A DNA stretch of 64,000 nt from Daldinia sp. FL1419 (GCA_025201765.1 MU623342.1:186001-250000); one strand, 5' to 3'; counted from the stretch's first letter, positions 23,876 to 37,164 are shown. The notes: generated from the sequence alone by a model not told the origin. Translations and numbers: made by a program.

Positions 23876-24412
23876 ATGCACCGCACTATTTACGTCCTAG
23901 TATATCCTTCGCGTTTATTCGCCGCGCACTGGGCTTTCTGGCTGCCCTATATCGATACTGAAAAGAAGGAATTGAAAAGTGGCGATCGCATTCATGTAAC
24001 AGGCGACCGTCTCAACGGTTTTCAGTATGAATATATTCGCAACTATAATGTTTGCGAAGACGACAGAAATCCCAATGCATTTCCTATCGGGTTGGTTTCA
24101 GAGACACACCTGAGCCAAACAACCAAGGACGGAGCCGTAACCTCTAGCGAAGAGGATCGAAGGGGCGCAGAGCATATTGCCTTCAATGCATTTGATGAGG
24201 CGTGTAGGGAAGTACCAGCACCAGGATCTAGCCTCAATAAAGTGAACAGAGATGCCAGCGGGGCGCCTCCTAAAAGAACAGAAGTCAAAGATTGTCAATG
24301 GTGGATTAAAGAAGCAACTTCGCATTTGGTCCAAATAGGGATTTTTCTGCCATTAAATGAAGGACATGAGGAGACTCCCATCTCGAAAGTGGACGGTCTG
24401 CCACGCCATTGA
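23876..24412 (+). CDS. Uncharacterised fungal small protein family, intact copy
   Basis: This single exon encodes 178 aa. The N-terminus (MHRTIYVLVYPSRLFAAHW) leads to WAFWLPYID, then GDRIHVTGDRLNGFQYEYIRN, a central variable stretch, EVPAPGSSLNKVN, and DCQWWIKEATSHLV near the C-terminus. This order (HWAFW, H-V-T-G, N-Y, VPAPG.SLN, CQ.W) recurs in many filamentous-fungal proteins of unknown function. I believe the family is catalogued as DUF6914, but that is from memory and unverified. A conserved His, Gly and a Cys-Gln pair suggest a small enzyme-like fold such as a papain-like or transglutaminase-like peptidase. That is speculation. A degenerate paralogue lies tail-to-tail about 110 bp downstream. 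Confidence 0.75.
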   Translation: MHRTIYVLVYPSRLFAAHWAFWLPYIDTEKKELKSGDRIHVTGDRLNGFQYEYIRNYNVCEDDRNPNAFPIGLVSETHLSQTTKDGAVTSSEEDRRGAEHIAFNAFDEACREVPAPGSSLNKVNRDASGAPPKRTEVKDCQWWIKEATSHLVQIGIFLPLNEGHEETPISKVDGLPRH

Positions 24413-24521
24413 TAAAACTAAAGACGCAAATACACAACCGCCCACAATATCTCTCAACAGACACAGACCATATGCCATGAGATACAATACTATGAAGTTA
24501 TAGTAACCACCGGCCTATAAC

Positions 24522-25221
24522 TTAATGTCTTGGGGCATCCACCAATATTTCAAGCGGACTTTTACCCTTGTTCAGACCATGAACTAGGGGCAAGATGTAG
24601 CCATATTCTATCAACTTCTCGACAACACGCATAATCCATCATTGGCAATCTGACAGAGTAACCCTGCGTGGTGGGCCAGATCGTGCCGCCTGGGAATATT
24701 AGAGATCAAGTTAAAGTCAGATTCAGTGCATGTATTTATTTACAGGTACTTACAGAGTCGTTGGAGACCCTATTGGGGCTCTGACTAGGCGCTGCAACCG
24801 ACAGAACAAGTTGCTCAAATGCATCTCGGGCTACGGTGTCTTCGCCAAAGCGTAAATCTTCGGCGACCTCAACCAGATGCTGCGTAGAGGCAGCACCAAT
24901 CTCGAGGAGTGTAGGCGGTTTGGTACGTGTTTGGTTCAAGTCGTAATTTCGTATGATCTCATGGTTGAAGCCCTGATGGACATTCCCAGCGACGTGGATC
25001 TTACGCCCTGCCTTGACAGTTGTATCCTGGACTCGAGGAACAAAAAGAGCCCGGTGTAATTTGAACGTCGCGCTTAGATAGCGTGGGAGGAAGACAGGCC
25101 GGTACTGTTGTCCCGGCGTTACTGCCGCCGGCACCTTGTGTTGACCCTACTGGGAAGTCGCTTTCCCTGCAGACCCTTCAGATGCATTTGCCTTCTCTCC
25201 TTTCTTACTAAAGAGGCCCAT
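24522..25221 (-). pseudogene. Degenerate paralogue of the 23876-24412 gene, with in-frame stops
   Basis: Read on the minus strand, the frame aligns along its length with the neighbour. LHRALFVPRVQ matches HWAFWLPYI, AGRKIHVAGNVHQGFNHEIIRN matches GDRIHVTGDRLNGFQYEYIRN in pattern, and VAAPSQSPNRVSND matches VPAPGSSLNKVNRD. An intron (GTAAGTAC...TTCCCAG, about 24690-24757) joins to RRVTLSDCQ, then TGA, then WIMRVVEKLIEYGYILPL, ending PRH-stop like the neighbour. The TGA sits where the neighbour has the first Trp of DCQWW. Upstream, an ATG at 25221 (MGLFSKKGEKANASEG) reaches an in-frame TAG at 25147-25149 before the conserved part. That could be a second nonsense mutation or a misplaced start. 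No alternative acceptor skips the TGA. Confidence 0.7.
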
Positions 25222-26174
25222 TATAGGAAAAGACAGTAAAAGGTATAGAGAATTGATATGATATTTATGATACAGGTCGAAACCGATATGTACATACTTC
25301 GAAAGGGAGGCTAATATAACGCAGACTGAAGATGAGGTAGCCTGATTTTCGAAGAACACAGAAAGACATCCCAGGCCTACTTAAATAATGGTCCCGTTGA
25401 AACGCCATACCGTTGATAGAGGCTACGCGACTTTGAGAACTCGAGGTAAGACTACGTCCTAAGCAAAGTGTTGGAAATATCTGGCAATGATGGCGTCTCA
25501 CCGCGACGTTAATTGGCCGATTCAAGATATCAGATGCCCTGAGAGGCTCTCGTCCAAGAATCTCGATGGTAACCAGGATGCAAGCTCTCATACGCCCGGC
25601 ATCAAGGCCGTTTTACGGCAGAGCCTCGCCCAACATGCAAAGTAGAAGCGCCATTGGATTTCTACACTTTCAGCCGTACTTCAATTATAAGGAAGTCCAA
25701 GTTATCACCTATATTTGATTACCATTGTTAGCCCCGAGACGGGGATTCCCTAGATATTCCCTCTAAACATCATGTTAGCCGCTGCGGCTGGCCACCAAGT
25801 TACAGCGCTCAATAGACACCAATTACGTTCCATCTAAGGTGCCTTGACCAAAGCTACCCGTAGCTTCGCCACTGTGTGTTATACACCTGCTAAAAATTAG
25901 TGCAAGGCAGATATGTAGCGCTGTGATTTCTCATTTGGGGCGAAGGGCTGTCGCTGATATCATTTAGACCATTTACATTGGCTCGATTCGCGCGCATGTT
26001 TGCGCAGGGAGTTAATGACTTACCAACATCAGTCTTACTTATTGGTTGGTAATAATTTTTCATGAGCAAATGTGGCTAGCATCATAGGTGTGATTCCATA
26101 TTGCCGGGAACCAGGTTGGCATCAGGTTGGCATCAGGTTGATGCGCTTTTACAAAATGAGAGCGACGAGCGGAA
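25222..26174. other. Intergenic
   Basis: No gene is supported. An 11-bp unit CAGGTTGGCAT is repeated about 2.6 times at 26112-26140, just upstream of the APH-like gene. Other short frames show no domain. Confidence 0.5.
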
Positions 26175-27217
26175 ATGGTTGATTCTCGATACTTACCACG
26201 AGTTTCTCAGCTTCTCACTATGGCTACAGAGATCGCCGATGAGGTAGTGCCTAGAACAATACATGTGGCAGAACTACCCAGCACAGAGAACATTATTTTT
26301 CGTGATTCTTCTTTTTTCAGGAACGGACATGAGCTTCCATCTCCGGAGGAAATTCGAGAAAAGGATACCAAGGTGAATGGTTTCCGCGCACGATCGCCAA
26401 CGCCTCCACCAATCCTATTTGAAGACTTGGGACTGGTCGTCAAGTACGGCTCAGGAATTACAATTGCTGAAGCACAATGCCTTTGGTATTTCAATAAACA
26501 CATGAAAGATACGGTACCAACCCCGGAACTGTACGGGTGGTGTCATGATGGCGGCGAGACGTTCATTTATATGGAATTCGTCAAAGCGGATACGTTGGAA
26601 GACGAGTGGCCGTTGCTTAGCGAAGAAGATCAAAACATAATCTGTGAGCAGCTACGTGCGTCTGTAGAGGCATGGCGCGGCTTACGACAGGAAACAGAGC
26701 CTTGCTATATAGGTAGGTCAGATCATATATATGTCGTAAATAACCAAGGATACTGACAACTGAAGGCCATATCGGGCGCCAAGGAGTAGGCGACATTATC
26801 TTCAGTGATGCGGGGAATCCACACGCCGGTCCGTTCGAAAACATAACGCAGTTCCATGATTTCTTTGCGCGCTACTCTTGTCGCCTGCAACCGGACTGGA
26901 ACCCGCGACGTGATTTCCCCGAGTTGGCCGGTTTGACGGATGACAGGCCGGTGGTATTTACGCATGGAGACTTAGACAGGAGCAACATACTCATTTTCCC
27001 AAGGGATGGGGAATCTCCCCCTCGCGTTGCCGCCATTATTGATTGGCACCAATCGGGATGGTATCCAAGCGATTGGGAATGGCTCAAGGCGGAATCGAGG
27101 TGCGAGCCTTTCTGGGAAGGGGGTCGGGACACTGCATGGTTATTGAAGATTATTATGCCGGCGGATCAAGACTATCATGTAGCTTGGGAATTTATCATGG
27201 GCTCGTTGGGTTTCTAG
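26175..27217 (+). CDS. Aminoglycoside phosphotransferase (APH)-fold protein
   Basis: Two exons (26175-26712, 26766-27217) with a 53-nt intron give 329 aa. A second in-frame ATG at 26220 would shorten it by 15 residues. The N-lobe has LVVKYGSGITIAEAQCLWYF, with the ATP-binding Lys and the Glu of the next helix. The hinge is IYMEFVKADTLEDEW. The C-lobe carries the catalytic loop FTHGDLDRSNILIF (Asp as base) and the metal-binding IIDWHQSGWYPSDWEW. These motifs define the fungal phosphotransferase enzyme (PF01636-type) family, which is large and mostly uncharacterised. The substrate is unknown, and antibiotic resistance should not be assumed. All key residues are present, so it is probably an active kinase-fold protein. 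Confidence 0.88.
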
Positions 27218-28129
27218 ATCTGAATCTAGACGCTAATACGGAATCGATTGCTCACATCGACATTTATTAATCCGTGGCTAACTCGAGTCGTTTCAAGGCT
27301 TAGACTCGAAGCGTTGGTTTCCCTATCAAGCGAATGTCTCGTTTTAATATTGGGTCGTACACAAGAACAAATTATTATTCCACCGCCCTGTATTTACCTC
27401 TCTTGATCGTGTTTCGAACATTGATATTACCCCTAATTCATCGGTGCTTAGGGGATGTACCCCTTTGATGGAAAAGGGTACTTCGGATAGGCGAGGTATC
27501 TTGGTATTGTACATATGGTATTATGTCAGCTTTGTTTGACGCTAAGCATCCAATGGTACAAGCGCCACACACGCAGCACCTCAAGTGCAGGGCTATGCGC
27601 TATGTACAATACAGTTGAATCTAAGGTACCTGGGTACCTGGGTGGGTGGGCAAGGCTCCCTACTTCCTTAATGTAGAACCTTACGTTTGGACGTTTAGTT
27701 GAGGCTAATCAGCCTAGCGACCTCTAACAACAGCTCACTGACGTTGACTTTTATTAGTTGTAGAGCTTTGATTTCATAGAACAATTAACTTCGTTTCACC
27801 GGCGTGGATCTTTTGGGGGGGATTTTATTCAAAGCGCCCTCTAGATTACCTATTTACTCGACGCCGACAAGATTGCTCAAGTAGACACCTCCTAAAATCT
27901 TACACTAAGCCAAAAAATCCAGAAAAATCCAAAAAAACCCGCCGCATTACTTTTACAATATTCTAAACTTCGTCGCTAAAGCCACCCATACAATTCTTCG
28001 ATGCTCTCTGGTGTAAACCGCAGCCTAGACCCCGATAGGGTTCTAGCAGTAGCACGTTCAGCTTCTATAATATGAAGAAACAAATGATTATTATCCCCCA
28101 CCAAACTTTAGTCGTTTGTCGCCGTTATC
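27218..28129. other. Intergenic, promoter of the BEACH gene
   Basis: No coding segment is seen. It contains a GGTACCTGGGTACCTGGGTGGGTGGG block at about 27625-27650. The last 200 bp before 28130 are the likely core promoter and 5' UTR of the BEACH gene. Confidence 0.5.
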
Positions 28130-31100
28130 ATGTCCACACGCCCGGGTCGGTATCGATCATCTACCTCCGCATCGACACCGTCGACTACCTCTAAAGCTGC
28201 CGAAGTCCTCCGAGCTCTCTTCGATGCCGTATCTTCTACCCTCTCTACCCCCGTAAGCAATGGCTACCCGAAATTCGAGCCGTTATTAGTCCAGATACGA
28301 CACATTCAACAACACCTATCCGCAACTGCCCCACCGAGCTCCGTCCAGGACGATTTTAGACATCTCCATGGCTTTCACCACCTACTTAGCGTACTGCGAT
28401 CCTTCTCCGGCTTCTATAACCTCCAGAAGCGAGACGATAGCGAGAAGACAAACTTCTTCCGCCTCCTCGACGTTGTATTCAGTGCCCTAGCGGCCGCATT
28501 CCGTGCGCACCCCGGCAATCGACGCTATTTCCGTACGCGGGTCGAGGGTGGCGGTTGGGATGCTTTGGAGCAAATTATAGCGAGTATAGGCCTTGGAGGT
28601 AGCGATTCAGACCTGTGGACAAGCTGTCAACTATTTGGGAAGCTCTTCTCCTTGGCCGTAAATGACAACACGCTAGACCAACTATGTTGCTCCGTCACGC
28701 TAGACGACGCTGCGCCCTGGGTTTTGGTAGCACCGGATGAACCCAGTGCTGGAGAAGACGGGACTAAGAGTGAGGATCACGATGTTGGTCGTTTAAGTGA
28801 CCATATGGCGTCTATCGAAGCGGCGATCAAGAAGACCGTTGGCCCCAAGTCGACATTGCAAAACCCCGAGGTTATTCGTACTATCGTAGACTTTTGGGAG
28901 TCTCTACCACGCGATAAGAAGGTACCGGAAAATACAGCATCATTACTAGTACTTAAGGTCTTGTCCTCGATTTTGGATGTTTCTAACATCAACCTATGCC
29001 TGATTCATGAAACAGGCGTTTTGTCTCGATTCTTAAAATTTGCTTTTGATGGGAATTCTCCTCTTAACGATGTTGAGAGGGAAATGGTTCTATCTATCTG
29101 TCGATCTCTGATGCCTTTTGGTGTGAATCGACTAGTGGACGCACAGGAACTCTTACTCAACCCCTCTCTGGACTCATCGGATTTTTGCTTAGAGGTAATG
29201 CACAAATACGGTGGCTCTCCATATATACAATTCGACCTGTCCCAAAATGGCCACTCTTCAATCGAATTGCCAAGCCTGGGACGTCCATTCCCCCCTCAGT
29301 CGTCTGCTGGATATACATTTGCTGCGTGGGTGCGGATCGATCAATTTGATTCAAAATCACATACTACAATTTTCGGCGCTTTTGACTCGACCCAGACCTG
29401 CTTTGTTCTCGCATACCTCGAGAAAGAGACTCACAACTTCATTCTACAGACTTCAGTTACTTCACAGCGGCCAAGTGTCAGGTTTAGAACTTTCACATTT
29501 AAGCAAGGCATATGGTATCATATTGCTATAACCCACCGAAGGCCTAAAACAATGACACCTAGCAAGGCTTCCTTATATGTGAATGGTGAATTTGTTGAGC
29601 AGATACGGGCCTCGTATCCGGCTCAACCCCCGATGTCCAGTGGAAGTACGGAGAGTTTTGCGTCCTTTACTTCCTCAAGTAATAAGGCTATGCCGGTTCA
29701 GGCATTCTTAGGTACTCCGCGTGAGCTTTCTTCTCACCTAGGCGCAGGATTAATATATTCAAGATGGTCTCTTGGTACAGCCCATCTTTTTGACGACGTA
29801 TTGAGTGATGATTTTCTATCGGTTCCTAGTCGATTAGGAGCTCATTATCAAGGAAACTTCCAAGACTGCCTTGGCGGATTCCAAACTTACACAGCATCCG
29901 CTGCTCTGGGCCTTCGTAATGATCTCGTTAGTACCGGGAAAGATGACTCTGATATCATGAAAGCTATTAGAGATAAGGCTAGCAACGTGGTCCCAGAGCA
30001 TAAAATTCTTCTCAGCGTACTGCCTTCTTCCATTTTTCGCGAAAAGGAGCACTTTGGCGAGTCACAGTTATATCGTTCTTTGTCTCGCGGACCTGCCCAT
30101 ACTCTTGTCCAAATGGTGCTTAAAAATGGCACGGGAATAGCGATCAATACGGCAATGCCTTCGATTAACGACGCGCTACTTCGTTCGAATGGCGTGGCAG
30201 TACTGACAGGAAATCCCATTGTTGCGACTCCTCAGTTTTTCGACGACGCCCTCTGGCAATTGGCGGGTTTCACACCACTCGCTTTAAAATTAATCGAGCG
30301 GGCTTCGTCGGCTGAGACGTTAGTACGAGCTATCGAGATGGTCTTCCTATGCATCAATTCAAGTTGGCGAAATAGCGAGGCTATGGAGAAGGATGGAGGA
30401 TATGCGATCTTAGGAATTTTATTAAAAACCAAGCTTGGTTTTGGCGGACCCGGCAGCGAGGGGCTGACGGAGAAGCTTGCGCTTTCAAGTCTTGAAAAGG
30501 ACAGGTTATGCGTCCAGATCCTCAGTCTTGTACTGGAGTTTGTCGGTTATAAACATCGCGATCCCCTTGAATCGGTGATTATAAACCCTCTAGCCTATCG
30601 CATTCTCCTAGTCGATTTCGATGGCTGGAGAAAATGCGGATCTCTTGTTCAAGAACTGTATTATAAACAGTTCGTGAGTTTCGCCGTGATGAGCAAGCAT
30701 CATCAATACAACAACCGCAGATTGCTTCGAATGCGTGAGTTATTAGAGACTTAAGTTAGCACCCCAATTTACACTAACGTTGTCGTGTTTTAGGAATCGT
30801 GAAAAGGCTCCTTGATGCTGTTAAATCGGAGCCTTTGCTGGAGCCTGTGCTCCCCTATTTCATAAGCGCCATTAAAAATCTCGTTAAATGTAACTATAAT
30901 ACCGAAGTCCATCAATCACTGGCTCTATTTATTACCTATGCCTTTCATCCTACGTCGAAATCTCTTCCCCGGACTCCAAAGGCAGCGAATCGCCGGCCTT
31001 CTCATAACATTCCATTGCGACCACTGGTCCACGTAAACGAAGCCGGCGGAGGTGATGTGCGGTCACTCACAAAGAGAGAAGTCGGCATACGTCTCCTGGC

Positions 31101-34100
31101 TATGTATAGCCAATTGCTATGCGAAAAGGGGAATTTGGCAATTATTCGGAAATTTGCTAAGACTGTGACAAACAAGGTACTTGACGCATGGCCACTGCGA
31201 AAGGATTCCAAGCTGATGATGGCCCAGTGGCTTTTGTATCTTCTCACAGAAAACGACCCGGAAATCGTAACCTACGGCTGCAAGATACTCGCCAGGCTCT
31301 TAGTTACCCACGGGTCAGCTTATATCCACAAGTTTTCGGGGAAGACTGGAGGTTTTTGTATTATGGCCCACCGTCTCAAGCGATGGTGGGATATCGCGAC
31401 TCTTTGGCCCATCTGCTTCAGCGTTCTCTTCGGGTACGACGTTGCGGAAATAGACTTCGAGAAAAACTTCGACTTTTTCAGCCTGTTAGAGACGTTTGGT
31501 AAATGTAAAATTGCCAACCCGGATGCGCTACCGATTATCACGGCCATGATCCAGCATGCATTGAAAGATATTCTCAAGGCCCAGGAAGATCCAGCTTCAC
31601 CTCCACCCGATGTAAACCCAGCTGTGGCTAAACACGAAAGCCTAGGGACGAGATTAAGGGCACGATCAATGTCACTTCAAAAGGAACTAGAATCACGAGG
31701 TAAGAATCTTTCTCTTTCGGCAGAAGCAAGCTAAATGCCTCTTTAGAAACAACTGAACCGCGAGCTGAGCGTAACGCTGGGAACGCTTCTGTGCTCCAAA
31801 CTGTTATTCGATTCATGGCAGATTTGCATAGTCGATCGGCGGATTTCCGAGACTTCGCACTATCCTCGGATTACGTGCGGCTGCTTCTGTCCGCCCTCTT
31901 CCCCGCCATCGTGAGCACGGATCCAGTTAACCCTGAGACGGAACTTAACTCTAGGGACTCAACACTCACTTTCGAAGGCGGCGACGTAATTATTCGCCCG
32001 ATCGGAGGGACGTCCAGCGCTGCGCCGGTAATTAGGACATCTAGCGCGACGGACACGTCGCTACCAGCTAACACGATTACCCACACTCACCGGGGAACCC
32101 AGTTACGGAAGGCTTCATCTTTCATATTACTTACATCTCAGAAATCCTCTCAATCTAGCCCAACTCGCCTTGTCCATGCGATATCTCCTAAGAAGAGAGT
32201 GGCTGACCAAAACATTGGACATACGTTGGTCGAAGGACTTCTCGAGCTTGTTATCAATGTCTTTGTAGACCAGCTATTGGTACGAAAGGAGTTTCCTGGC
32301 TTTGGCCTATTCCTTAAAGTGCCACCCGGGTTCCAAGAGCACCAAGCATACTTCGAGTCCTACGTGTTAAAGAGTACTATTGTTCACCTGTCAACAGCTA
32401 TTAAACTTGATTGGAAGGCTCTCAACGAACCAAAAGTGCTCACCAATATGGCTAGGTTTAGCCTTCATATGGTTGAAGCCATATTTGAAGGGTGGTTTAT
32501 GAATGGAACTGAATCGATGCTCAATTTTGCAGGGCTTTTACTAGAATATCTGCAGAAGCCGGAAGTCGCGAAGATGAAAACCGTAAGGCTATGTAGCCAA
32601 GCAGTGACGACTATTCGGAGTTCGTTCCTTAAGTTAGTCCTACTCAGGCTCTCAGAAATGGATGACCCGCAAACCACGGAGATTGAAGCAAACTTTTCAA
32701 TGGAGAAGATACTTTACTGGCAGATGGTTGTTTTAGAGTCCTTGTCACCGGATGAGGATTATATGAAACTCTTTTGGTACCAGCTTTATACCAAGTTAGT
32801 AGATACGAGGCGGGCTGTGCGACTTGCTGCAGTTAATATCTGGCGCATTATGCTCGTGCAAAAGCCCAGCGAATGCTCGTCGCTGTTTCGATTATCCATG
32901 ACATCGGCCTCAGACCAGTCAAAGCTTGTAACAGAATTCCAAAAACTTACCGAACTTGATACGGACTCATTTATCGATTGGGTTGATGAACACCGGCCGT
33001 CACTCGATGCTTTATTTCTGGGAGGACTCTCGCGGACCTGGGAAGAATTCGTTACTACGGAGAATCAGCGCACGGCTGAAACGGCGAGATCTCGATTAGC
33101 AAAGCGGAAAGAAACCCTGAAACGATGGCACTCGGAAATGATCGAGCGGGACAATATCTTATTGCGTCATGATATGGCTAATTCTGCCTGGATGAAGTCT
33201 ATTTATGCTTCTGAGCATTTCAAGCATCAGCGTCTCATGCAGGATCAACAGGACGACGTCGTCTTCTTTTCGTCTTCATTTTCCCGTATGCAAAAGGACC
33301 TCAACCGACCAGGGGCCGTATTATATGATCCTAAGCCTACCAAATGGAAACTTGACAGGACAGAAGGTCGGAATCGTATGCGCCTCCGACTTTTGCCAGA
33401 TCCTTCCACCGACCACGACCAGTATCAACCCAAGCGTAAAACGATAGATCAAGCAACAGCTCCTACTTCTAAAGAGGAACCGGCTGACCGACCTTCCGCA
33501 ACCCCTGCATCAATAAAACCTGCATCGCAATCTATATCCCAAAGTCAGATCGGTAGTCACGATGAAGTCGCCGAAGATGATGCTGATACGACCTCGGCTG
33601 GCGCGCAAGTCGAAGCGAAACCTGGGCAGGCAGCTATTCCTGAAGATGACTTCGAGATGATTGACGACCCGAACGACCCTGATGACGGGTTCGAAGACAA
33701 GAATAGGAGGGTGATGAGACGTCTACAGCAGGGCGACGCCGTCCAACAGGTTTATAATGTCTCTCGCGTAATTGGCCTGGAAGCATTTGAAGGCATTCTT
33801 TTAGTTGGAAAGAACGCCCTTTATTTGATGGATAGTTTCTTCCAGTGTGCGGATGGAGAGATAGTAAACGTCTGGGAAGCACCAGCCGAAGAGCGTGATC
33901 CTTTCTCCCAAATCATAACCGGTGCAAAGTCTGGCGAAAACCGCCAGACCGCGATTCGGGCCTCCCAAGATTCTCGTAGCTGGAAATGGTACGATGTCAT
34001 TAGTATATCGAAACGCCGGTTCTTGTTTCGAGATGTGGCTATTGAGGTTTTCTTTACGGACGGCCGCAGCTATCTTTTGACAGCAAGGAATCCGGCGATG

Positions 34101-36126
34101 AGAGACGAAATATTCTCTAAGCTCGCCAACAAGACGCCACATACCGCGGGAGCCAACTCACTACCCAATCCAGAAGATGCCTGGCGTCTAGAGTCGCTCA
34201 AGGTCTTTGAGGAGTCTCCTCAGTCTTTTGGGTCAAAATTCGGCAGTATCTTCAACTCTTCCCCTTGGAATCCTCTTATGCGACGATGGCAACGAGGCGA
34301 GATATCTAACTTCCACTATCTCATGCTCGTGAACACAATGGCTGGCCGGACCTTTAACGACCTAACACAATATCCAGTGTTTCCGTGGGTCTTGGCGGAT
34401 TACACGAGTGAAGAATTAGACCTCAACAATCCTGCCACATTTAGGGATCTGTCTAAGCCTATGGGTGCGCAGACCGCACGACGGCAACTTGACTATCAGA
34501 CAAGATACACTAGTCTCGCTGAGATTGGTGAGACACCTTTCCACTATGGCACGCACTACTCGTCCGCCATGATTGTCGCATCGTACTTGATTCGATTACC
34601 TCCGTTTGTGCAGTCCTTCATCCTCCTGCAGGGTGGTTCTTTCGACCATGCGGATCGGCTATTCTTCTCAATAGAAGGGTCGTGGAAATCTGCATCGCAG
34701 GATAATGGATCCGATGTCCGCGAGCTAATACCGGAGTTCTTCTACCTACCAGACTTTTTAACTAACGTGAACGGATATAATTTTGGCGATCGCCAAGGTA
34801 CTGCAGGCCGGGTGAACCACGTCGATTTACCTCCATGGGCTAAAGGTGATCCGAAGATATTCATCGCAAAGCATCGCGAGGCGTTAGAAAGCCCCTATGT
34901 GAGCCAACATCTTCATTCATGGATCGACCTGGTGTTTGGCCACAAGCAACGCGGTGAAGCGGCTGTGGAAAATCTGAACGTGTTCCATTATCTTTCGTAC
35001 TATGGTGCCAAAGATCTCGACAACATTACAGACTCAAATGAACGACATGCTACAACAAGTATTATCCATAATTTCGGGCAAACGCCACACCAAGTATTCA
35101 CCAAACCCCATCTACCGCGGGAGAACCTGTCGTATCCAGCAAAGAGGTTGGATACGTCCAGCAATTCTCTTGCTAGGATCCCTCACCCGCTTCTCGAAAG
35201 TCGTGAGCGGGTCGCCTCTTTGGTTTACGCAGCTAAACTAGATCGACTCCTATGCTCGTCTCCCTTCCGTCTCAACCTTCCCCCTTTCTTCGATAAATAT
35301 GTCGAATGGGGATTTGCGGATAACAGCGTGCGTTTCTTCCACAGCGAAAACAGGAAGACTGCAGGCGTCAGCGAGAACTTACATACCGGTCAAATATCAT
35401 GCATCGTCGTCGCTGATTCTAAGACACTTATAACCGCCGGTGAGGATTGCGTCGTATCTGTGTTTACCATACAGACATCCTCAGGCAAACCCGTAGAGCT
35501 CATGCACCGTTCTTCGTTATTTGGGCACAAGACTCCAGTTACGACGATCGCCGTGTCGAAAGCTTTTAGCACCCTAGTCACGGTTTCCGGAGATGGACAC
35601 GCGTTCCTCTGGGACATGAATCGTCTCGGGTTTGTGCGAAAGCTGCCGAATACTCGACCCGTTGAGTGCGCTCGCATTAACGACGTATCTGGGGAGATAA
35701 TGCTATGCTCTGGTCCCAACGTGACATTGTACACAATTAACGGTGACTTGATGATAGATCAGAACGTATGTTCCGAGCCCGACGATTACGTGTATTCGTG
35801 CTCCTTTTACGAAGGGTCAGGGAACGAGTGGCTAGAAAACTACCTTGTCTTTACGGGACACAGGAGAGGCAGGGTGAATATCTGGAAGCGAATCATCAAG
35901 GACGGCAAGTGGGCGCTGGAATTGGTAAGGCGGCTTGACCACATCGACACGCGCACCGAGATGGGGACAAATACGGAGGCGGCGATTACTTGTATCACCC
36001 CGATGCCGCAGCTGGTGTATACCGGAGACGACGATGGACGAGTTGTAAGTCACGTAATTACAATAAGGCACGATTAAAGCTAACATATTATAGTACGAAT
36101 GGAATCTCATCCCGAGGGAAAGATAG
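28130..36126 (+). CDS. BPH1: BEACH-WD40 protein (Bph1/neurobeachin/LvsA family)
   Basis: Four exons (28130-30734, 30794-31699, 31747-36044, 36094-36126) give 2613 aa, within the usual size of fungal BEACH proteins. The order is: alpha-helical N-terminal arm; a concanavalin-A/LamG-like module at about 385-500 (GYTFAAWVRIDQFDSKSHT); a further helical repeat region; an acidic disordered linker (about 1730-1815); a PH-BEACH domain at about 1820-1965; BEACH at about 1990-2300 with RGEISNFHYLMLVNTMAGR, YPVFPWVLADY and HNFGQTPHQVFTKPH; and C-terminal WD40 repeats ending in DDDGRVYEWNL. Family members are peripheral scaffolds controlling vacuolar and endosomal trafficking, membrane fusion and cell-wall delivery. 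The last exon is only 33 nt but completes the final WD40 strand, which supports it. There is no sign of decay. Confidence 0.95.
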
Positions 36127-36731
36127 AGTCTTACCCAGAGAAGACGGCCACTCGTAATGCGCTGGAGGACGCGGTCGTTAAGCATTGGCGCATAAACAAG
36201 GCGGCAGATTTGCTCGGGGCCTTTTCTCAACCTATTACTCTTCAACATGTTCTCACTCTTGACGTAGCGGCGCGTGGATGGACGGCCTTTGTCGCGTTTA
36301 TTTAGTATCCTGTTCCGTTGTTAGGTAGTCCGGACTTCCTGGATAGATGTTGGCGGCTTGCCTAGATCTAGACTTTAGATCGGGTGGGCTGGACGTGGGG
36401 TGGAAAAAAGTCTAAGTGTTGGAGGACCCGATGAGCTGATGAATAGATGAATATATGGCGCTACGAGGCGCTGGTCGTGTGGAATGAAATCGAGATATTT
36501 TGACTTGATTGATTGTTTGGTTCTAGTGAGGCTTTAAGGGGGTGTTCTTCTTCTTGAACGTGGTGGTATTTAACATATTCCCCTTAGGACATGCTACCCC
36601 CTCCTTGTACTTCCAAGCTCGAACGACTTGAAGTGTTTTAATTCTTAATATATACATGTAGATTCGCCTGGTGATCCACAATCCTCTTCATCCGCTATTC
36701 CTGAGTCCTGGAGAGATTGGTATTTTAGCGC
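36127..36731. other. Intergenic, convergent 3' regions
   Basis: The BEACH gene and the complex I subunit gene converge here. Nothing beyond 3' UTR-like sequence is seen. Confidence 0.5.
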
Positions 36732-37164
36732 TTAGTCGTCGTAGCCGGTTAATGTCTTTCGCGGGCCGGTGGGAACTGCGAGGTGGATGTTAGCATTATA
36801 TTCGATATCCGTATACCGATCTCCAACCCTATCTCCATCCCCTTTCCCATTCCTATCTCTCTCACGCTACTCTCTCAACCAATCTACCAAACTCTTTTGC
36901 CCCCTTCCCCCTCCCCCTCCCCCTCCTACGTGCAAAGAAAATACCAGGCAATACGTGGGACACGGCACACATACCAGGATACGTCAACGGAATGGGCGGG
37001 GCGCGCTCGTAGCCGAGCCGCTTCATGACGGGCGGAACGGTAGCTAGCATCAAGGGGCCGGCGGCGCCGATAAGCACGGAGTAGAAGTAGGCGGGGCGCT
37101 CGCGGGCGGCCCAGCGGCAGTATCGCAGGGGGCCGGCGAAGAAGGCTGGTGTTGGGGCCGGCAT
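36732..37164 (-). CDS. nuo9.5: NADH:ubiquinone oxidoreductase (complex I) 9.5 kDa subunit
   Basis: Two exons (37164-36975, 36775-36732) with a 199-nt intron give 77 aa. The sequence FFAGPLRYCRWAARERPAYFYSVLIGAAGPLM has the single TM helix of this accessory subunit. PPVMKRLGYERAPPIPLTYP and the end VPTGPRKTLTGYDD follow the fungal family to its C-terminus. The protein sits in the inner mitochondrial membrane as a supernumerary subunit of complex I. The intron holds a (CCCCCT)-type tract on the plus strand (about 36900-36925). Upstream on the same strand, an open frame from the ATG at 37413 looks like a mitochondrial presequence and could be a 5' exon. Splicing GTACGT to a TCAG acceptor (about 37178) would join it in frame. 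The short model is preferred because the protein family normally starts near this ATG. Confidence 0.85.

Noticed and set aside
24522..25221. TGA read-through or recoding in the second small-family gene
   Set aside because: No supporting context is visible, and an extra upstream stop suggests ordinary decay.
26175..27217. Antibiotic-resistance role for the APH-fold gene
   Set aside because: The fungal APH-fold family is broad and mostly unrelated to drug inactivation. The sequence gives no substrate clue.
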